Positions 1 through 7,879 of a stretch of 64,000 nucleotides of DNA are shown here, piece by piece. A program made the translations under genes and the position numbers. The stretch spans positions 248,001-312,000 of the forward strand of contig CAVZQP010000001.1 in assembly GCA_963777485.1 (NCBI GenBank), written 5' to 3'. Source of the stretch: Bog-473 sp963777485 (lineage in GTDB: Bacteria; Actinomycetota; Acidimicrobiia; Acidimicrobiales; RAAP-2). Each line of letters opens with the position of its first letter. The first letter of the stretch is position 1. The notes beneath the pieces are model-generated. The model was not told the DNA's origin. It was given only the letters and a program-made list of their open reading frames with translations, and did no database searches.

Positions 1-1141
1 GCGCGCCGAGGCAGAAGTGGGGCCCCGCCGCGCCGAAGCCGATGTGCGGGTTGGGGTCGCGGCGCACGTCGAAGGCGAAGGGGTCCTCGAACACGTCCTC
101 GTCGCGGTTGGCCGAGTTGTAGAACATGATCACCTTGGCGCCCTCGGCCAGCTCCGTTCCACCGAGCACGGTGGGGGAGGCGACGGTGCGGCGCATCCAG
201 ATCACGGGCGAACCCCAGCGCACGACCTCGTCTACGCCGGTTGCCGCGATCCCCGCCGGGTCAGCCTGCCATAGCGCGCGCTGGTCAGGGTACTGGGTCA
301 TGGCCAGCAGCCCGTGGCTGATCGCGTTGCGGGTCGTCTCGTTGCCGGCAACGACCAGCAAGATGAAGAACGCCGCCACCTCGGTGTCGGTGAGCGCCTC
401 GCCGTCGACGTTCGTGTTGACCAGCGCGGACGTCACGTCCTCGGTCGGGTGCTCCTTGCGGACCTTGGCCAGGTCCAGCATGAGCAGGTTGAGCTGCTGT
501 GCCGCCGTCATGAAGGCCATCATCGGGTCGGTGCCCTCGGGCACGTACTCCGGGTCGCCGTTGGACAGGATCACGTTCGACGCGTTGAAGACGGTGTCGT
601 AGTCGGCCGCCGCGATGCCCATCATGTCGCAGATGATCTCGAGCGGCAGCCGGGACGAGACCTCGACCACGAAGTCGCAGCCACCCTCGTCCGCCACCCG
701 GTCGATCACATCGTTGGCCACGAGCTCGATCCGATCCTCGATCGACTTGATCATGCGCGGGTTGAACGCCGCCGACACGATGCGGCGCAACCGGGCGTGG
801 CGCGGGTTGTCCATGTTGATCATCGAGCCGAAGAAGTCGAGCATCTCCTCGGGGAGGTCGATCATCGACGTCGCCCCCGGGCCCGACTGGTAGATCTCGG
901 GGTGCCGGCTGGCCTCCGAGATGTCGGCGTGCCGCGTCAACGCGTAGTACCCCGGCCCCCGCGGCACCATGTAGGACAGCGCCTCGGGGATCTCGGGCTC
1001 CTCGAAGAACGGCATCGGCCGCTCATGCCGCAGGGTCTGGAAGGCGCCCTCCCGCTCTTCCCAGGGCCGGGCCCAGAACTCCATGTCCGACAGGTTGATC
1101 TCATCGACTGACAGGACGGAACGAGGCTGCATGAGGCCCAC
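1..1141 (-). CDS. Cytochrome P450 (partial, C-terminus beyond window)
   Basis: Heme-thiolate monooxygenase, incomplete because the 3' end lies left of base 1. The I-helix oxygen-activation motif AGNETTR and the heme-binding loop FGAAGPHFCLG (the Cys ligand codon is at bases 11-13 of the complement) are both readable. The AGNETTR form and the PRHARLRRIVSAAFNPR stretch resemble the actinobacterial CYP124/125/142 group, which acts on sterol side chains and fatty acids; that substrate is inference only. Two starts are possible, GTG at 1141 or ATG at 1132. GTG is preferred because a GGGAGG lies about 8 bases upstream of it. It diverges from the secernin-family gene with a gap of only 28 bases, so the two probably share a promoter region. 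No ferredoxin gene is adjacent within the window. Confidence 0.93.
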   Translation of the reverse strand, partial: MGLMQPRSVLSVDEINLSDMEFWARPWEEREGAFQTLRHERPMPFFEEPEIPEALSYMVPRGPGYYALTRHADISEASRHPEIYQSGPGATSMIDLPEEMLDFFGSMINMDNPRHARLRRIVSAAFNPRMIKSIEDRIELVANDVIDRVADEGGCDFVVEVSSRLPLEIICDMMGIAAADYDTVFNASNVILSNGDPEYVPEGTDPMMAFMTAAQQLNLLMLDLAKVRKEHPTEDVTSALVNTNVDGEALTDTEVAAFFILLVVAGNETTRNAISHGLLAMTQYPDQRALWQADPAGIAATGVDEVVRWGSPVIWMRRTVASPTVLGGTELAEGAKVIMFYNSANRDEDVFEDPFAFDVRRDPNPHIGFGAAGPHFCLGA

Positions 1142-1169
1142 GATACCCACCTCCCTACACTGCATCCCG

Positions 1170-2381
1170 ATGTGCGACACCCTCTGCGCGCGCGGGCCCT
1201 CGGGCATGCTGTTCGCCAAGAACTCGGACCGCCCGCCGGGTGAGCCCCAGATCGCCTGGCCCTTCGGCCGCCGGGCGTCGGCGGGCTGCTCCCTGCGCAC
1301 CCAGTACCTCACCATCGGCGACACTGGCGCGCACGCCGCCTTCCTGTCCTGCCCGACCTGGTTGTGGGGTGCTGAGCACGGCCTCAACGAGCACGGCGTG
1401 GCGATCGGCAACGAACGTGTGGCGACGACCCATGACTCGTCGGCGGCGGCGCCCGCGCTGATCGGAATGGACCTGGTGCGGCTCGGGCTCGAGCGAGGCC
1501 GCACTGCGGCGGAGGCCGTCGATGTCATGACCGGGCTCCTCGAAGAGTGCGGCCAGGGCGGCATCGCGGACGCCACGCACGACGAGGCCTACGACTCCTC
1601 GTTCCTCGTGGCGGACCCGACGTCGGCCTTCGTCCTCGACACCGCCGGACGCGACTGGGTGGCGGCGCCGTTCCCCGGTGGCACCGCCGTCTCCAACCGC
1701 ATCACCCTCGGCACCGAGTGGACACTCGCCTCGCGCCGCATCGCCCCCGGCGACGACTTCGGGCGCTACCGCGATGCCATCGAACCGACCGGCTACGCCG
1801 ATGTCCGCCTGGCGGCCAGCCGCGCCTTTCTCTCTTCGACCCCTCCCGGCGGGCTCACGCCGGCCGTCACCGCGGCCCACCTGCGCGATCACGGCACCGG
1901 CCCTTGGGGCATGCCCGGCCACCGCGGCACCGTGACACCCCCGCCGCGCCGGATCGGGCCGGACTTCAGCGGCGTCAGCGTGTGCATGCACGTGCGCGGC
2001 AGCTACGTGACGGCCGCGTCGATGATCGCCGAGCTTCCCGAATCCATCGCCGACGGTGCGCCGCTGCGCGCCTGGGTCGCGCCGGGGAGCCCATGCGCCA
2101 GTGTGTTCGTCCCGGCGTTCCCTCGCAGCATTGCCGGGCCGCCCCCGTTCGTGCCGTTCGAGCTCTCGGGCGAGGAGCTGTGGCAGGCCGCCGACGCGGT
2201 GCGCCGCCACGTCGAGGCCGATCCGCAGGCGCTGTCCGACGTGCGGAGCACGCTCGATCCGCTGGAGGACGAGTTGTGGGCCGAGGCCGACGACGTCCTC
2301 GAGCACCCGGGCCGATGGGCCGAGGTCGGCGCCGCATGGGGAGCCCGTGCGCTGCACGCGCTGCGTGCCTGCATCCACTAA
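1170..2381 (+). CDS. Secernin-like peptidase C69 family hydrolase
   Basis: A 403-residue N-terminal-nucleophile hydrolase of the secernin / C69 dipeptidase type. The protein begins Met-Cys-Asp-Thr-Leu, and in this family the Cys after the initiator Met becomes the catalytic N-terminal nucleophile once Met is removed. That fixes the start at 1170 even though the frame is open 87 bases further upstream. The FAKNSDRP motif just after the start is also typical. Known members cleave dipeptides or other amide bonds, and many have no known substrate. No signal peptide is seen, so it is probably cytoplasmic. It diverges from the P450 gene and is followed after about 70 bases by the HdeD-like gene. 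Confidence 0.85.
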   Translation: MCDTLCARGPSGMLFAKNSDRPPGEPQIAWPFGRRASAGCSLRTQYLTIGDTGAHAAFLSCPTWLWGAEHGLNEHGVAIGNERVATTHDSSAAAPALIGMDLVRLGLERGRTAAEAVDVMTGLLEECGQGGIADATHDEAYDSSFLVADPTSAFVLDTAGRDWVAAPFPGGTAVSNRITLGTEWTLASRRIAPGDDFGRYRDAIEPTGYADVRLAASRAFLSSTPPGGLTPAVTAAHLRDHGTGPWGMPGHRGTVTPPPRRIGPDFSGVSVCMHVRGSYVTAASMIAELPESIADGAPLRAWVAPGSPCASVFVPAFPRSIAGPPPFVPFELSGEELWQAADAVRRHVEADPQALSDVRSTLDPLEDELWAEADDVLEHPGRWAEVGAAWGARALHALRACIH

Positions 2382-2450
2382 TCCGGCGAAACCCGGGGTT
2401 ACCCTGGAAAAAGGGGCGAAATGCACTCCTACTCGCCAAGGAGGGACGGC

Positions 2451-3050
2451 ATGACGTACGTACTCACCGAAGACGACATCGCGGTCGGTGACGCAGTCAG
2501 CACCCAGCTCCAGAAGATGTGGGGCTGGTATCTGGTCGGCGGCATCCTCTCCATGCTCTTCGGCTTCCTCGTGATCAGCTGGCGCCACGCCACCGTGTAC
2601 GCGGTGATCTACTTCGCGAGCGCCTTCTTCATCGTGGGGGGCGTCTTCGAGATCATCGGGTCGATCAGGATGGCGCGGCAGCGCTGGCTGCACCTCGTCT
2701 TCGGAGTGCTGTGGGTCGGCGCCGGCATCGTCGGCTTCGTCTGGCCGCACATCACGATCTTCATCATCGCCGTGCTCATCGGCTGGAGCTTCCTGGTGCT
2801 CGGCATCTTCGACATCATCTCGTCGCTGCGCTTCCACAATCAGCCCTACTGGTGGGCCTATCTGATCCGTGGCGTGATCGCGGTGGCGTTGGGCTTCTTG
2901 TGCATCCGGCACCCCGGTGCACCGATCACGGCCCTGGTGGTCTTCATCGGCATCATGGCCATCGTGTTCGGAGCGGTCGAGGTCGTCGGGGCCGTGGTGG
3001 CGCGGCATGCCACGAAGAACTGGGAGAAGTACAAGACCGAGGTGCGTTAA
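2451..3050 (+). CDS. HdeD-family (DUF308) membrane protein
   Basis: A membrane protein of 199 residues with about six hydrophobic segments arranged as three pairs, for example WYLVGGILSMLFGFLVIS and IFIIAVLIGWSFLVLGIFDII, the repeat pattern of the HdeD/DUF308 family. In enterobacteria HdeD is linked to acid resistance; actinobacterial members mostly have no assigned role. The start at 2451 was chosen over an in-frame ATG at 2421 because AAGGAGG sits 6 bases upstream. It ends 10 bases before the fumarylacetoacetate-hydrolase-family gene and may be co-transcribed with it. Confidence 0.85.
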   Translation: MTYVLTEDDIAVGDAVSTQLQKMWGWYLVGGILSMLFGFLVISWRHATVYAVIYFASAFFIVGGVFEIIGSIRMARQRWLHLVFGVLWVGAGIVGFVWPHITIFIIAVLIGWSFLVLGIFDIISSLRFHNQPYWWAYLIRGVIAVALGFLCIRHPGAPITALVVFIGIMAIVFGAVEVVGAVVARHATKNWEKYKTEVR

Positions 3051-3060
3051 ACCGGGAGGC

Positions 3061-3945
3061 ATGCGCCTCGTCAGTTTTTCGACAGCCGGCGGTACGGCCC
3101 GTCCGGGCCTCGTGCTGGGCGACGAGATCGTCGACCTGAGCGACCCCTCGACCGGCCTGCCCGCGACCATGCGTGACCTGCTCTCCCTCGGCCCTGTCGC
3201 CGCGGATCAAGTCCGTGCCGCCGAGACAGGCCGTGCGGCCCGCCACGCCCGCTCGGAGGTGGCACTGCACGCGCCCGTCCCGGACCCGCCGGCCATCCTG
3301 GCCATCGGCATGAACTACCGGGCCCACGTCGCCGAAATGGGACGCGAGCCCCCCGAATGGCAGTACTGGTTCAACAAGCAGCGGACCGCGATCGCCGGGC
3401 CTGGGGACCCGATCGTGCTGCCCACGGTGTCCGATGCGGTCGACTACGAGGGCGAGCTCGCGCTGGTGATCGGCCCGCGCTGCCAGCACGTGCCCGCAGA
3501 CCGCGCCCTGGAGGTGGTCGCGGGTTACACCGTGATCAACGACGTCAGCGCGCGGGACTGGCAGTGGCGCACGCCGACCTTCACGATGGGCAAGTCGTTC
3601 GACAGCCACGCGCCGTGCGGGCCCGAGTTGGTGACGCGCGACGAGGGCGGAGACCCTGGCAACCTCGGGATCCGCACGTGGGTCAACGGCGAGCTCCGCC
3701 AGGACTCGTCGACCGCCGACCTGATCTTCGGCTGCGCCGAGATGATCGAATACCTCACGACGGCGTTCCCGCTCGAGCCGGGCACGATCATCGCGACCGG
3801 CACACCCGCCGGCGTGGGCGCCGGGTTCAAGCCACCCCGGTTCCTGGCGGACGGCGACGTCGTGCGCATCGCCATCGAAGGCGTGGGCGACCTCGAGAAC
3901 CCGGTCGTGCAGGGCCCGGACCCCCAGCCGGTCGGTCTCGCCTAA
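3061..3945 (+). CDS. Fumarylacetoacetate hydrolase family protein
   Basis: A 294-residue enzyme of the FAH superfamily, which hydrolyses or decarboxylates beta-diketo or 2-oxo acids in aromatic degradation, or acts as oxaloacetate decarboxylase / acylpyruvase. Visible landmarks are AIGMNYRAHVAEMG at the start of the catalytic domain, DYEGELALVIG carrying the metal-binding acidic residues, NDVSARDWQW, MGKSFDSHAPCGP and GTIIATGTPAGVG, all in family order. The first 70 or so residues are a short N-terminal domain. The exact substrate cannot be read from sequence. The start ATG follows the HdeD stop by 10 bases; a GGGAGG lies only one base upstream, so initiation may not rely on it. Confidence 0.9.
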   Translation: MRLVSFSTAGGTARPGLVLGDEIVDLSDPSTGLPATMRDLLSLGPVAADQVRAAETGRAARHARSEVALHAPVPDPPAILAIGMNYRAHVAEMGREPPEWQYWFNKQRTAIAGPGDPIVLPTVSDAVDYEGELALVIGPRCQHVPADRALEVVAGYTVINDVSARDWQWRTPTFTMGKSFDSHAPCGPELVTRDEGGDPGNLGIRTWVNGELRQDSSTADLIFGCAEMIEYLTTAFPLEPGTIIATGTPAGVGAGFKPPRFLADGDVVRIAIEGVGDLENPVVQGPDPQPVGLA

Positions 3946-4045
3946 CCCGCGGCCGCGGCACCGACAGGCCTCTGTTTGGCTGGTCGGGGAGGCACGGCCC
4001 CGCCGGAGCGCACGGAGCAAGGTCTCAAGCAGGCACAATGGAGGG

Positions 4046-4381
4046 GTGACCGACACAGCACCCCAGCTCAGCGACGCCGAGAGGGCGGATCGCCTGGCCA
4101 AGCTCCAGGGGATCATGGACCTGATGCGGCCAGCCGTACAGGCGGACGGAGGCGACCTCGTCCTCGTGCGCGCCGACGTCGAGACGGGCGTCGTCGAGGT
4201 CGAGCTCCAGGGCGCGTGCAGCTCGTGCGCCATCAGCGAGGCCACACTCTCGGGCGGGGTCGAGCGGATCCTGCGTGAGCGTCTGCCCTGGGTGACCGAG
4301 GTCGTCGGCGGCCTCGACGACTCCTTGGACTACGAGGAGAGTTCGGCCCTGGGCGCGGGGGGCTACGTCCCGAGCCTCTGA
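4046..4381 (+). CDS. NifU-like C-terminal (Nfu) Fe-S cluster scaffold protein
   Basis: A small protein of 111 residues consisting of the Nfu domain. The region MDLMRPAVQADGGDL followed by GACSSCAIS contains the CxxC pair that binds an iron-sulfur cluster between two subunits for delivery to target proteins. The GTG start at 4046 is the first possible one, but a GGAGG ends only a base before it. An in-frame ATG about 24 residues later (MDLMRP) would also keep the whole domain. The C-terminal tail GGYVPSL is extra to the core fold. It stands alone between the FAH-family gene and the marR operon. Confidence 0.88.
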   Translation: MTDTAPQLSDAERADRLAKLQGIMDLMRPAVQADGGDLVLVRADVETGVVEVELQGACSSCAISEATLSGGVERILRERLPWVTEVVGGLDDSLDYEESSALGAGGYVPSL

Positions 4382-4442
4382 GCGGCTTTTCGTCCATCCC
4401 TCGGTCACGGGTCCAGCAGCGCCCACCCGTAGCGGGCATTGA

Positions 4443-4459
4443 TTAGTTAGCGTAACTAA
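4443..4459. promoter_or_regulatory. Palindromic operator upstream of marR
   Basis: A perfect inverted repeat, TTAGTTA, three bases GCG, then TAACTAA, in an AT-rich pocket directly upstream of the MarR gene. MarR dimers typically bind palindromes of about this size next to their own promoter, so this is a likely autoregulatory operator controlling marR and the exporter. The assignment is by position and symmetry only. Confidence 0.65.
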
Positions 4460-4463
4460 CTAG

Positions 4464-4469
4464 TAGACT
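4464..4469 (+). promoter_or_regulatory. Putative -10 box of the marR-MFS operon
   Basis: TAGACT fits the actinobacterial TANNNT -10 pattern and lies 6 bases before the ATG at 4476, so the transcript would be leaderless or nearly so. The palindrome at 4443-4459 would then sit in the -35/-10 spacer, where a bound repressor would block RNA polymerase. Confidence 0.4.
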
Positions 4470-4475
4470 GGGGGC

Positions 4476-4922
4476 ATGCGCCCGCCCGACCGCCAGCCGA
4501 CCATGACCCAGGAGGAGGTGGCGGGCCGCCTGCGCAGCGCGGTCAACCGGCTGCAGCGCCGGCTGCGCCAGGAGTCCCTTGGCGGCCTCTCTCCGGCCCA
4601 GGCCTCGGCTCTGGGCTCGGTGCACCGGCACGGCAACCCAACCCTGGGCGAGCTCGCGGCCATCGAACAGGTGCAACCTCCCACCATCACCCGCATAGTG
4701 GCCGGCCTGGCCGAGGCCGGCATGGTGACCCGGGTGGCGGATGCAAACGACCGGCGCAGTGCGCGGGTCCGCGCCACGCCGGCGGGGGAGCGCGCGCTCG
4801 AACAGATTCGCACCCGCAAGAACGCGTTCCTGCGGCGGCGTCTCGACCAGCTGAGCGAGGAGGAGCAACGGCACTCGGCCGATCTCGTCGCATTCCTCGA
4901 GCACCTCTTGGAACAGCCGTGA
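4476..4922 (+). CDS. MarR-family transcriptional regulator
   Basis: A 148-residue winged-helix regulator. The recognition region LGELAAIEQVQPPTITRIVAGLAEAGMVTRVADANDRRSARV is the classic MarR DNA-binding helix followed by the D-x-R-S wing. It probably represses itself and the overlapping exporter gene through the palindrome just upstream, with release by a small ligand. The GTGA overlap with the next gene makes translational coupling likely. Confidence 0.92.
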   Translation: MRPPDRQPTMTQEEVAGRLRSAVNRLQRRLRQESLGGLSPAQASALGSVHRHGNPTLGELAAIEQVQPPTITRIVAGLAEAGMVTRVADANDRRSARVRATPAGERALEQIRTRKNAFLRRRLDQLSEEEQRHSADLVAFLEHLLEQP

Positions 4923-6286
4923 GACGCAGCGTCCGCGCCGCCGGCCGCCGGACCTTCCGCGCCATCGCCGTGCGCAACTACAGGCTCTATTTCACCGGCC
5001 AGGTGATCTCGGTGTCGGGCACCTGGATGCAGACGGTGGCGCAGGCCTACCTGATCCTCTTCATCCTCCACGGCACCGGCCTCGACGTGGCGATCGCCAC
5101 CAGCCTCCAGTTCCTCCCGTTGCTCCTGTTCGGTCCGTTCGGCGGCCTGCTCGCCGACCGACTCGACAAGCGCAAGGTCCTCTATGCCACCCAGGGCACG
5201 GCCGGGGTGCTGGCCCTCGTCTTCGGGATCCTGGTGGCCACGCACTCGGCCACGCTGATGGACGTCTACCTGCTCGCCGCCGGACTCGGGTGCGTCAACC
5301 TGTTCGACAACCCGGCTCGTCAGACCTTCGTCTCCGAGATGGTCGGCCTCGACCTGCTGCCCAACGCCGTGAGCCTCAATAGCGTGCTCATGAACTCGGC
5401 CCGGGTGATCGGGCCCGCCATCGGTGGCGTGCTCATCCTCACCGTCGGGGTGGGCACCTGCTTCTTCTTGAACGCGGTGTCCTACGCGGCGGTGATCGTC
5501 GCGCTGGCGATGATGCGCGCGTCGGAGCTCTATCGCCAGCCGGGTGTGCGCCGGGCCAAGGGCCAGGTGCGCGAGGGTCTGCGCTACGCCTGGAGGACGC
5601 GGGACCTCCGCATCCCGCTCGCCTCCATGGCCGTCGTCGGTGTCTTCGCATTCAACTTCACGGTGACGTTGCCCTTGTTGGCCAAGTTCACGTTCCACGG
5701 GGGCGCCGGTCTCTACAGCTGGTTCATGGTCGCCATGGGCGCCGGCGCCGTCCTCGGCGGCCTGGCCACGGCGTTCCGCAGCCGGCCGACGACCCGGATG
5801 CTCGCCGTGATCGGCGTCGTCTTCGGCTGCGCCATCCTGGCGGTGGCGCTCGCGCCCACCAAGGTGCTGGCGCTGGCCCTGCTCGTGCCGATGGGCGCGG
5901 CCAGCATCGCATTCGTCGCCACCAACAACGCCACGCTGCAACTTCGAGCGGATCCCGCCATGCGCGGCAGGGTCATGGCACTCAACGCCATCGCCTTCCT
6001 TGGGAGCACGCCGATCGGCGCGCCGTTGCTCGGTTACGTGAGTGATGCCTCCAACCCACGGGTTGCGCTGGCGCTGGGCGGGGTGGCGACATTGCTGGCC
6101 AGCATCCCGCTGTTCGCTCTTGCCCGGCACCGGCGCGCCGACGGGCAACTGGAACCCGTTGCTGACGAGGTCGTCACTGCCATCGCGGAGGCCGAGGCCT
6201 CCAACGTCGTGCCGTTGCCGATCGTTGCCGATCCCTTGCCGCTTCTCGAGGGCCGTGTCGGGACCGCTGGGGCAGACACCGCCTAG
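4919..6286 (+). CDS. MFS exporter, EntS/MFS_3 type
   Basis: A 455-residue major facilitator with about 12 membrane segments. The early stretch FRAIAVRNYRLYFTGQVISVSGTWMQTVAQAYLI and the loop GGLLADRLDKRKVL match the MFS_3 (enterobactin-exporter-like) family used for drug or siderophore efflux. The last 50 residues after RHRRADGQ are a soluble low-complexity tail. The GTG start lies inside the stop of marR (4-base overlap), so the two form an operon. The regulator-exporter pairing suggests an inducible efflux unit; the ligand is unknown. Confidence 0.9.
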   Translation: MRRSVRAAGRRTFRAIAVRNYRLYFTGQVISVSGTWMQTVAQAYLILFILHGTGLDVAIATSLQFLPLLLFGPFGGLLADRLDKRKVLYATQGTAGVLALVFGILVATHSATLMDVYLLAAGLGCVNLFDNPARQTFVSEMVGLDLLPNAVSLNSVLMNSARVIGPAIGGVLILTVGVGTCFFLNAVSYAAVIVALAMMRASELYRQPGVRRAKGQVREGLRYAWRTRDLRIPLASMAVVGVFAFNFTVTLPLLAKFTFHGGAGLYSWFMVAMGAGAVLGGLATAFRSRPTTRMLAVIGVVFGCAILAVALAPTKVLALALLVPMGAASIAFVATNNATLQLRADPAMRGRVMALNAIAFLGSTPIGAPLLGYVSDASNPRVALALGGVATLLASIPLFALARHRRADGQLEPVADEVVTAIAEAEASNVVPLPIVADPLPLLEGRVGTAGADTA

Positions 6287-6301
6287 TTCGGTCCGACGTA
6301 G

Positions 6302-7528
6302 CTACGCCGGCTTCGGCTCTTTCGGCAACGCCAGCGCACGCTCACCCACGATGTTGCGCTGAATCTCTGCGGCCCCGCCCCAGATCGTCTCCGAGCGCGA
6401 GAAGAAGTAGAGCGATTGGATGTTGTCAACCGGGTAGCTCGCCTTCGCATGCCGCGCGCCGGGTAGGACCGTGTCGTCACCCGCGTTGCCCCGGAGGACC
6501 TGGCCCTCCATCCCCAGGATGTCGATGGCCAGGTCCATGGTGGCCTGATGCGACTCGGACCAGAACATCTTGTTGCAGGCGCCGAGCTTGGCGGTGTTGT
6601 GCGTGCCGTTGAGCGCGTCAGTGAGGGTCCGCCAGCCGTTGATCTGCATGATCTTGATGTTCGACCAGGACCGCGCCAGACGCTGGCGCACGAGCGGGTC
6701 GCGGTCCTTGCCCCTGTCGCGCGCCACCTTGAGGATCTCGTCGAACTCTTTCTGGAAGCGGCGGTGCCCCGTTGTGGCCGATGTGCCGCGCTCGAACCCC
6801 AGCGTCGTCATGGCCACCTTCCACCCGTTGTTGACGCCGCCGATGACGTTGTCCTGGGGGCAGCGCACGTTGGTGAAGAAGACCTCGTTGAATTCGGCCG
6901 AGCTGTCGATCTGCTCGATGGGCCGCACCTCGACGCCGTCCTGCTTCATCGGGACGAGCAAATACGAGATGCCGGCGTGCTTGGGTGCGTCGGGGTCGGT
7001 ACGCGCCAAGAGGAAGATGTAGTCGGCATACTGCGCCTGGGTGGTCCAGACCTTCTGGCCGTTGATGACCCACTCGTCGCCGTCGAGTTCGGCCCTCGTC
7101 TTGAGGCTTGCGAGGTCGGACCCCGCGTCAGGCTCGCTGAAACCTTGGCACCAGGCGATCTCGCCTTTCAGGATGCCCGGGATGAACTGCTGCTTCTGCT
7201 CCTCGGTGCCCCATTGCAGAATGGTCGGGCCGACAAGGGTGTCGCCGAAGAAGTCGCCCCGGAGGGGTGCGCCGGCGCGGGCGAACTCCTCGTTCAGCAC
7301 GACCTGCTGCAACAGCGTCAGCCCCTTGCCGCCGTACTCGGAAGGCCAGCTCGCGCAGATCCACCCGCCGGCAAACAGCTTGGCCGTCCACTCGTCGTTG
7401 AACGCCTGGCGCTCTTCGGGCGTCATGGTGTGGCCCGGTTCTCCCCAGCCGTCGGGAAGGTTGTCCTTCAACCAGCCGGCGATCTCGGCCCTGAACTCCT
7501 CGGCTTCGGGCGGGTATGTGAGGTCCAT
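6302..7528 (-). CDS. Acyl-CoA dehydrogenase
   Basis: A flavoprotein of 408 residues that introduces the alpha-beta double bond into acyl-CoA thioesters. The N-terminal helical domain, the WCQGFSEPDAGSDLASLKTRA FAD/substrate loop, the WVINGQKVWTTQAQYADY strand and the C-terminal EIQRNIVGERALALP segment are all in the usual order. The form with WPSEYGGKG near residue 60 resembles the FadE group of actinobacteria that acts on sterol side chains or unusual acyl chains, which would suit the nearby P450, but that link is inference. The start is an ATG at 7528. The gene converges with the MFS gene and diverges from the leader of the metal-transport operon. Confidence 0.92.
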   Translation of the reverse strand: MDLTYPPEAEEFRAEIAGWLKDNLPDGWGEPGHTMTPEERQAFNDEWTAKLFAGGWICASWPSEYGGKGLTLLQQVVLNEEFARAGAPLRGDFFGDTLVGPTILQWGTEEQKQQFIPGILKGEIAWCQGFSEPDAGSDLASLKTRAELDGDEWVINGQKVWTTQAQYADYIFLLARTDPDAPKHAGISYLLVPMKQDGVEVRPIEQIDSSAEFNEVFFTNVRCPQDNVIGGVNNGWKVAMTTLGFERGTSATTGHRRFQKEFDEILKVARDRGKDRDPLVRQRLARSWSNIKIMQINGWRTLTDALNGTHNTAKLGACNKMFWSESHQATMDLAIDILGMEGQVLRGNAGDDTVLPGARHAKASYPVDNIQSLYFFSRSETIWGGAAEIQRNIVGERALALPKEPKPA

Positions 7529-7652
7529 GCTTTTCACGGTACCCGTCCCAGCCTGGGGCTTCCCACGCCTCCGGCATCGTTCACCCGCCGGTCGCCGAGT
7601 AGGATCGTTGCGGTCATTTGGTCCAATTCCCCTGACAGGGGCCGACTGTGAA

Positions 7653-7753
7653 GGAGGTGCGGCCATGAATAGGGGCGAACCCCCCAGTAGAACCTCCGGC
7701 GCACCTTCCACCTGCCGCCGGGACTGATCCCACCTCGCTCGCCACGGCGAGCG
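7653..7753 (+). promoter_or_regulatory. Structured leader of the MgtE-N/NRAMP operon
   Basis: This part of the 350-base gap in front of the metal operon is rich in complementary segments. GGAGGT at 7653-7658, the ribosome site of a small leader ORF, can pair with ACCTCC at 7692-7697, closing over a GGGG-CGAA-CCCC hairpin at 7672-7683. An alternative partner for the same site is GCACC/TCC at 7701-7709. After the leader ORF stop a hairpin of 7 to 8 base pairs (CGCTCGCC/GGCGAGCG, 7736-7753) follows, without a T tract. Further down, CCTCC at 7851-7855 can mask the GGAGG at 7869-7873 of the main gene. It does not look like a standard M-box or yybP-ykoY riboswitch to me. The folds are read by eye. 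Confidence 0.5.
7665..7727 (+). CDS. Candidate 20-residue leader peptide
   Basis: A very short ORF, MNRGEPPSRTSGAPSTCRRD, preceded by AAGGAGGTG, a complete complement of the 16S anti-Shine-Dalgarno sequence, with 7 bases between GGAGG and ATG. It is the strongest ribosome site seen in the window and serves no larger gene. It contains Glu-Pro-Pro at residues 5-7. In enterobacterial MgtL an acidic/proline run near the N-terminus destabilises ribosomes when Mg2+ is low and switches on the downstream transporter. The position here, ahead of an MgtE-domain/NRAMP operon, invites the same idea, which is inference. A strong hairpin follows its stop. Expression is not shown. Confidence 0.5.
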   Translation: MNRGEPPSRTSGAPSTCRRD

Positions 7754-7879
7754 TGCGGGCGTCCTCAACGTGGGTACCGCATGGGAGACAGGCGCTGGTT
7801 GCTGAACCGCCGGCCGCGTGGCGCGCGTCCGGCCGCCCGATCCGACCGATCCTCCCGAGGACCGCAGAGGAGGTACCCC

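Noticed and set aside
314..1111. Several plus-strand open frames across the first kilobase.
   Set aside because: They are antisense to the cytochrome P450, whose heme and I-helix motifs are unmistakable on the minus strand.
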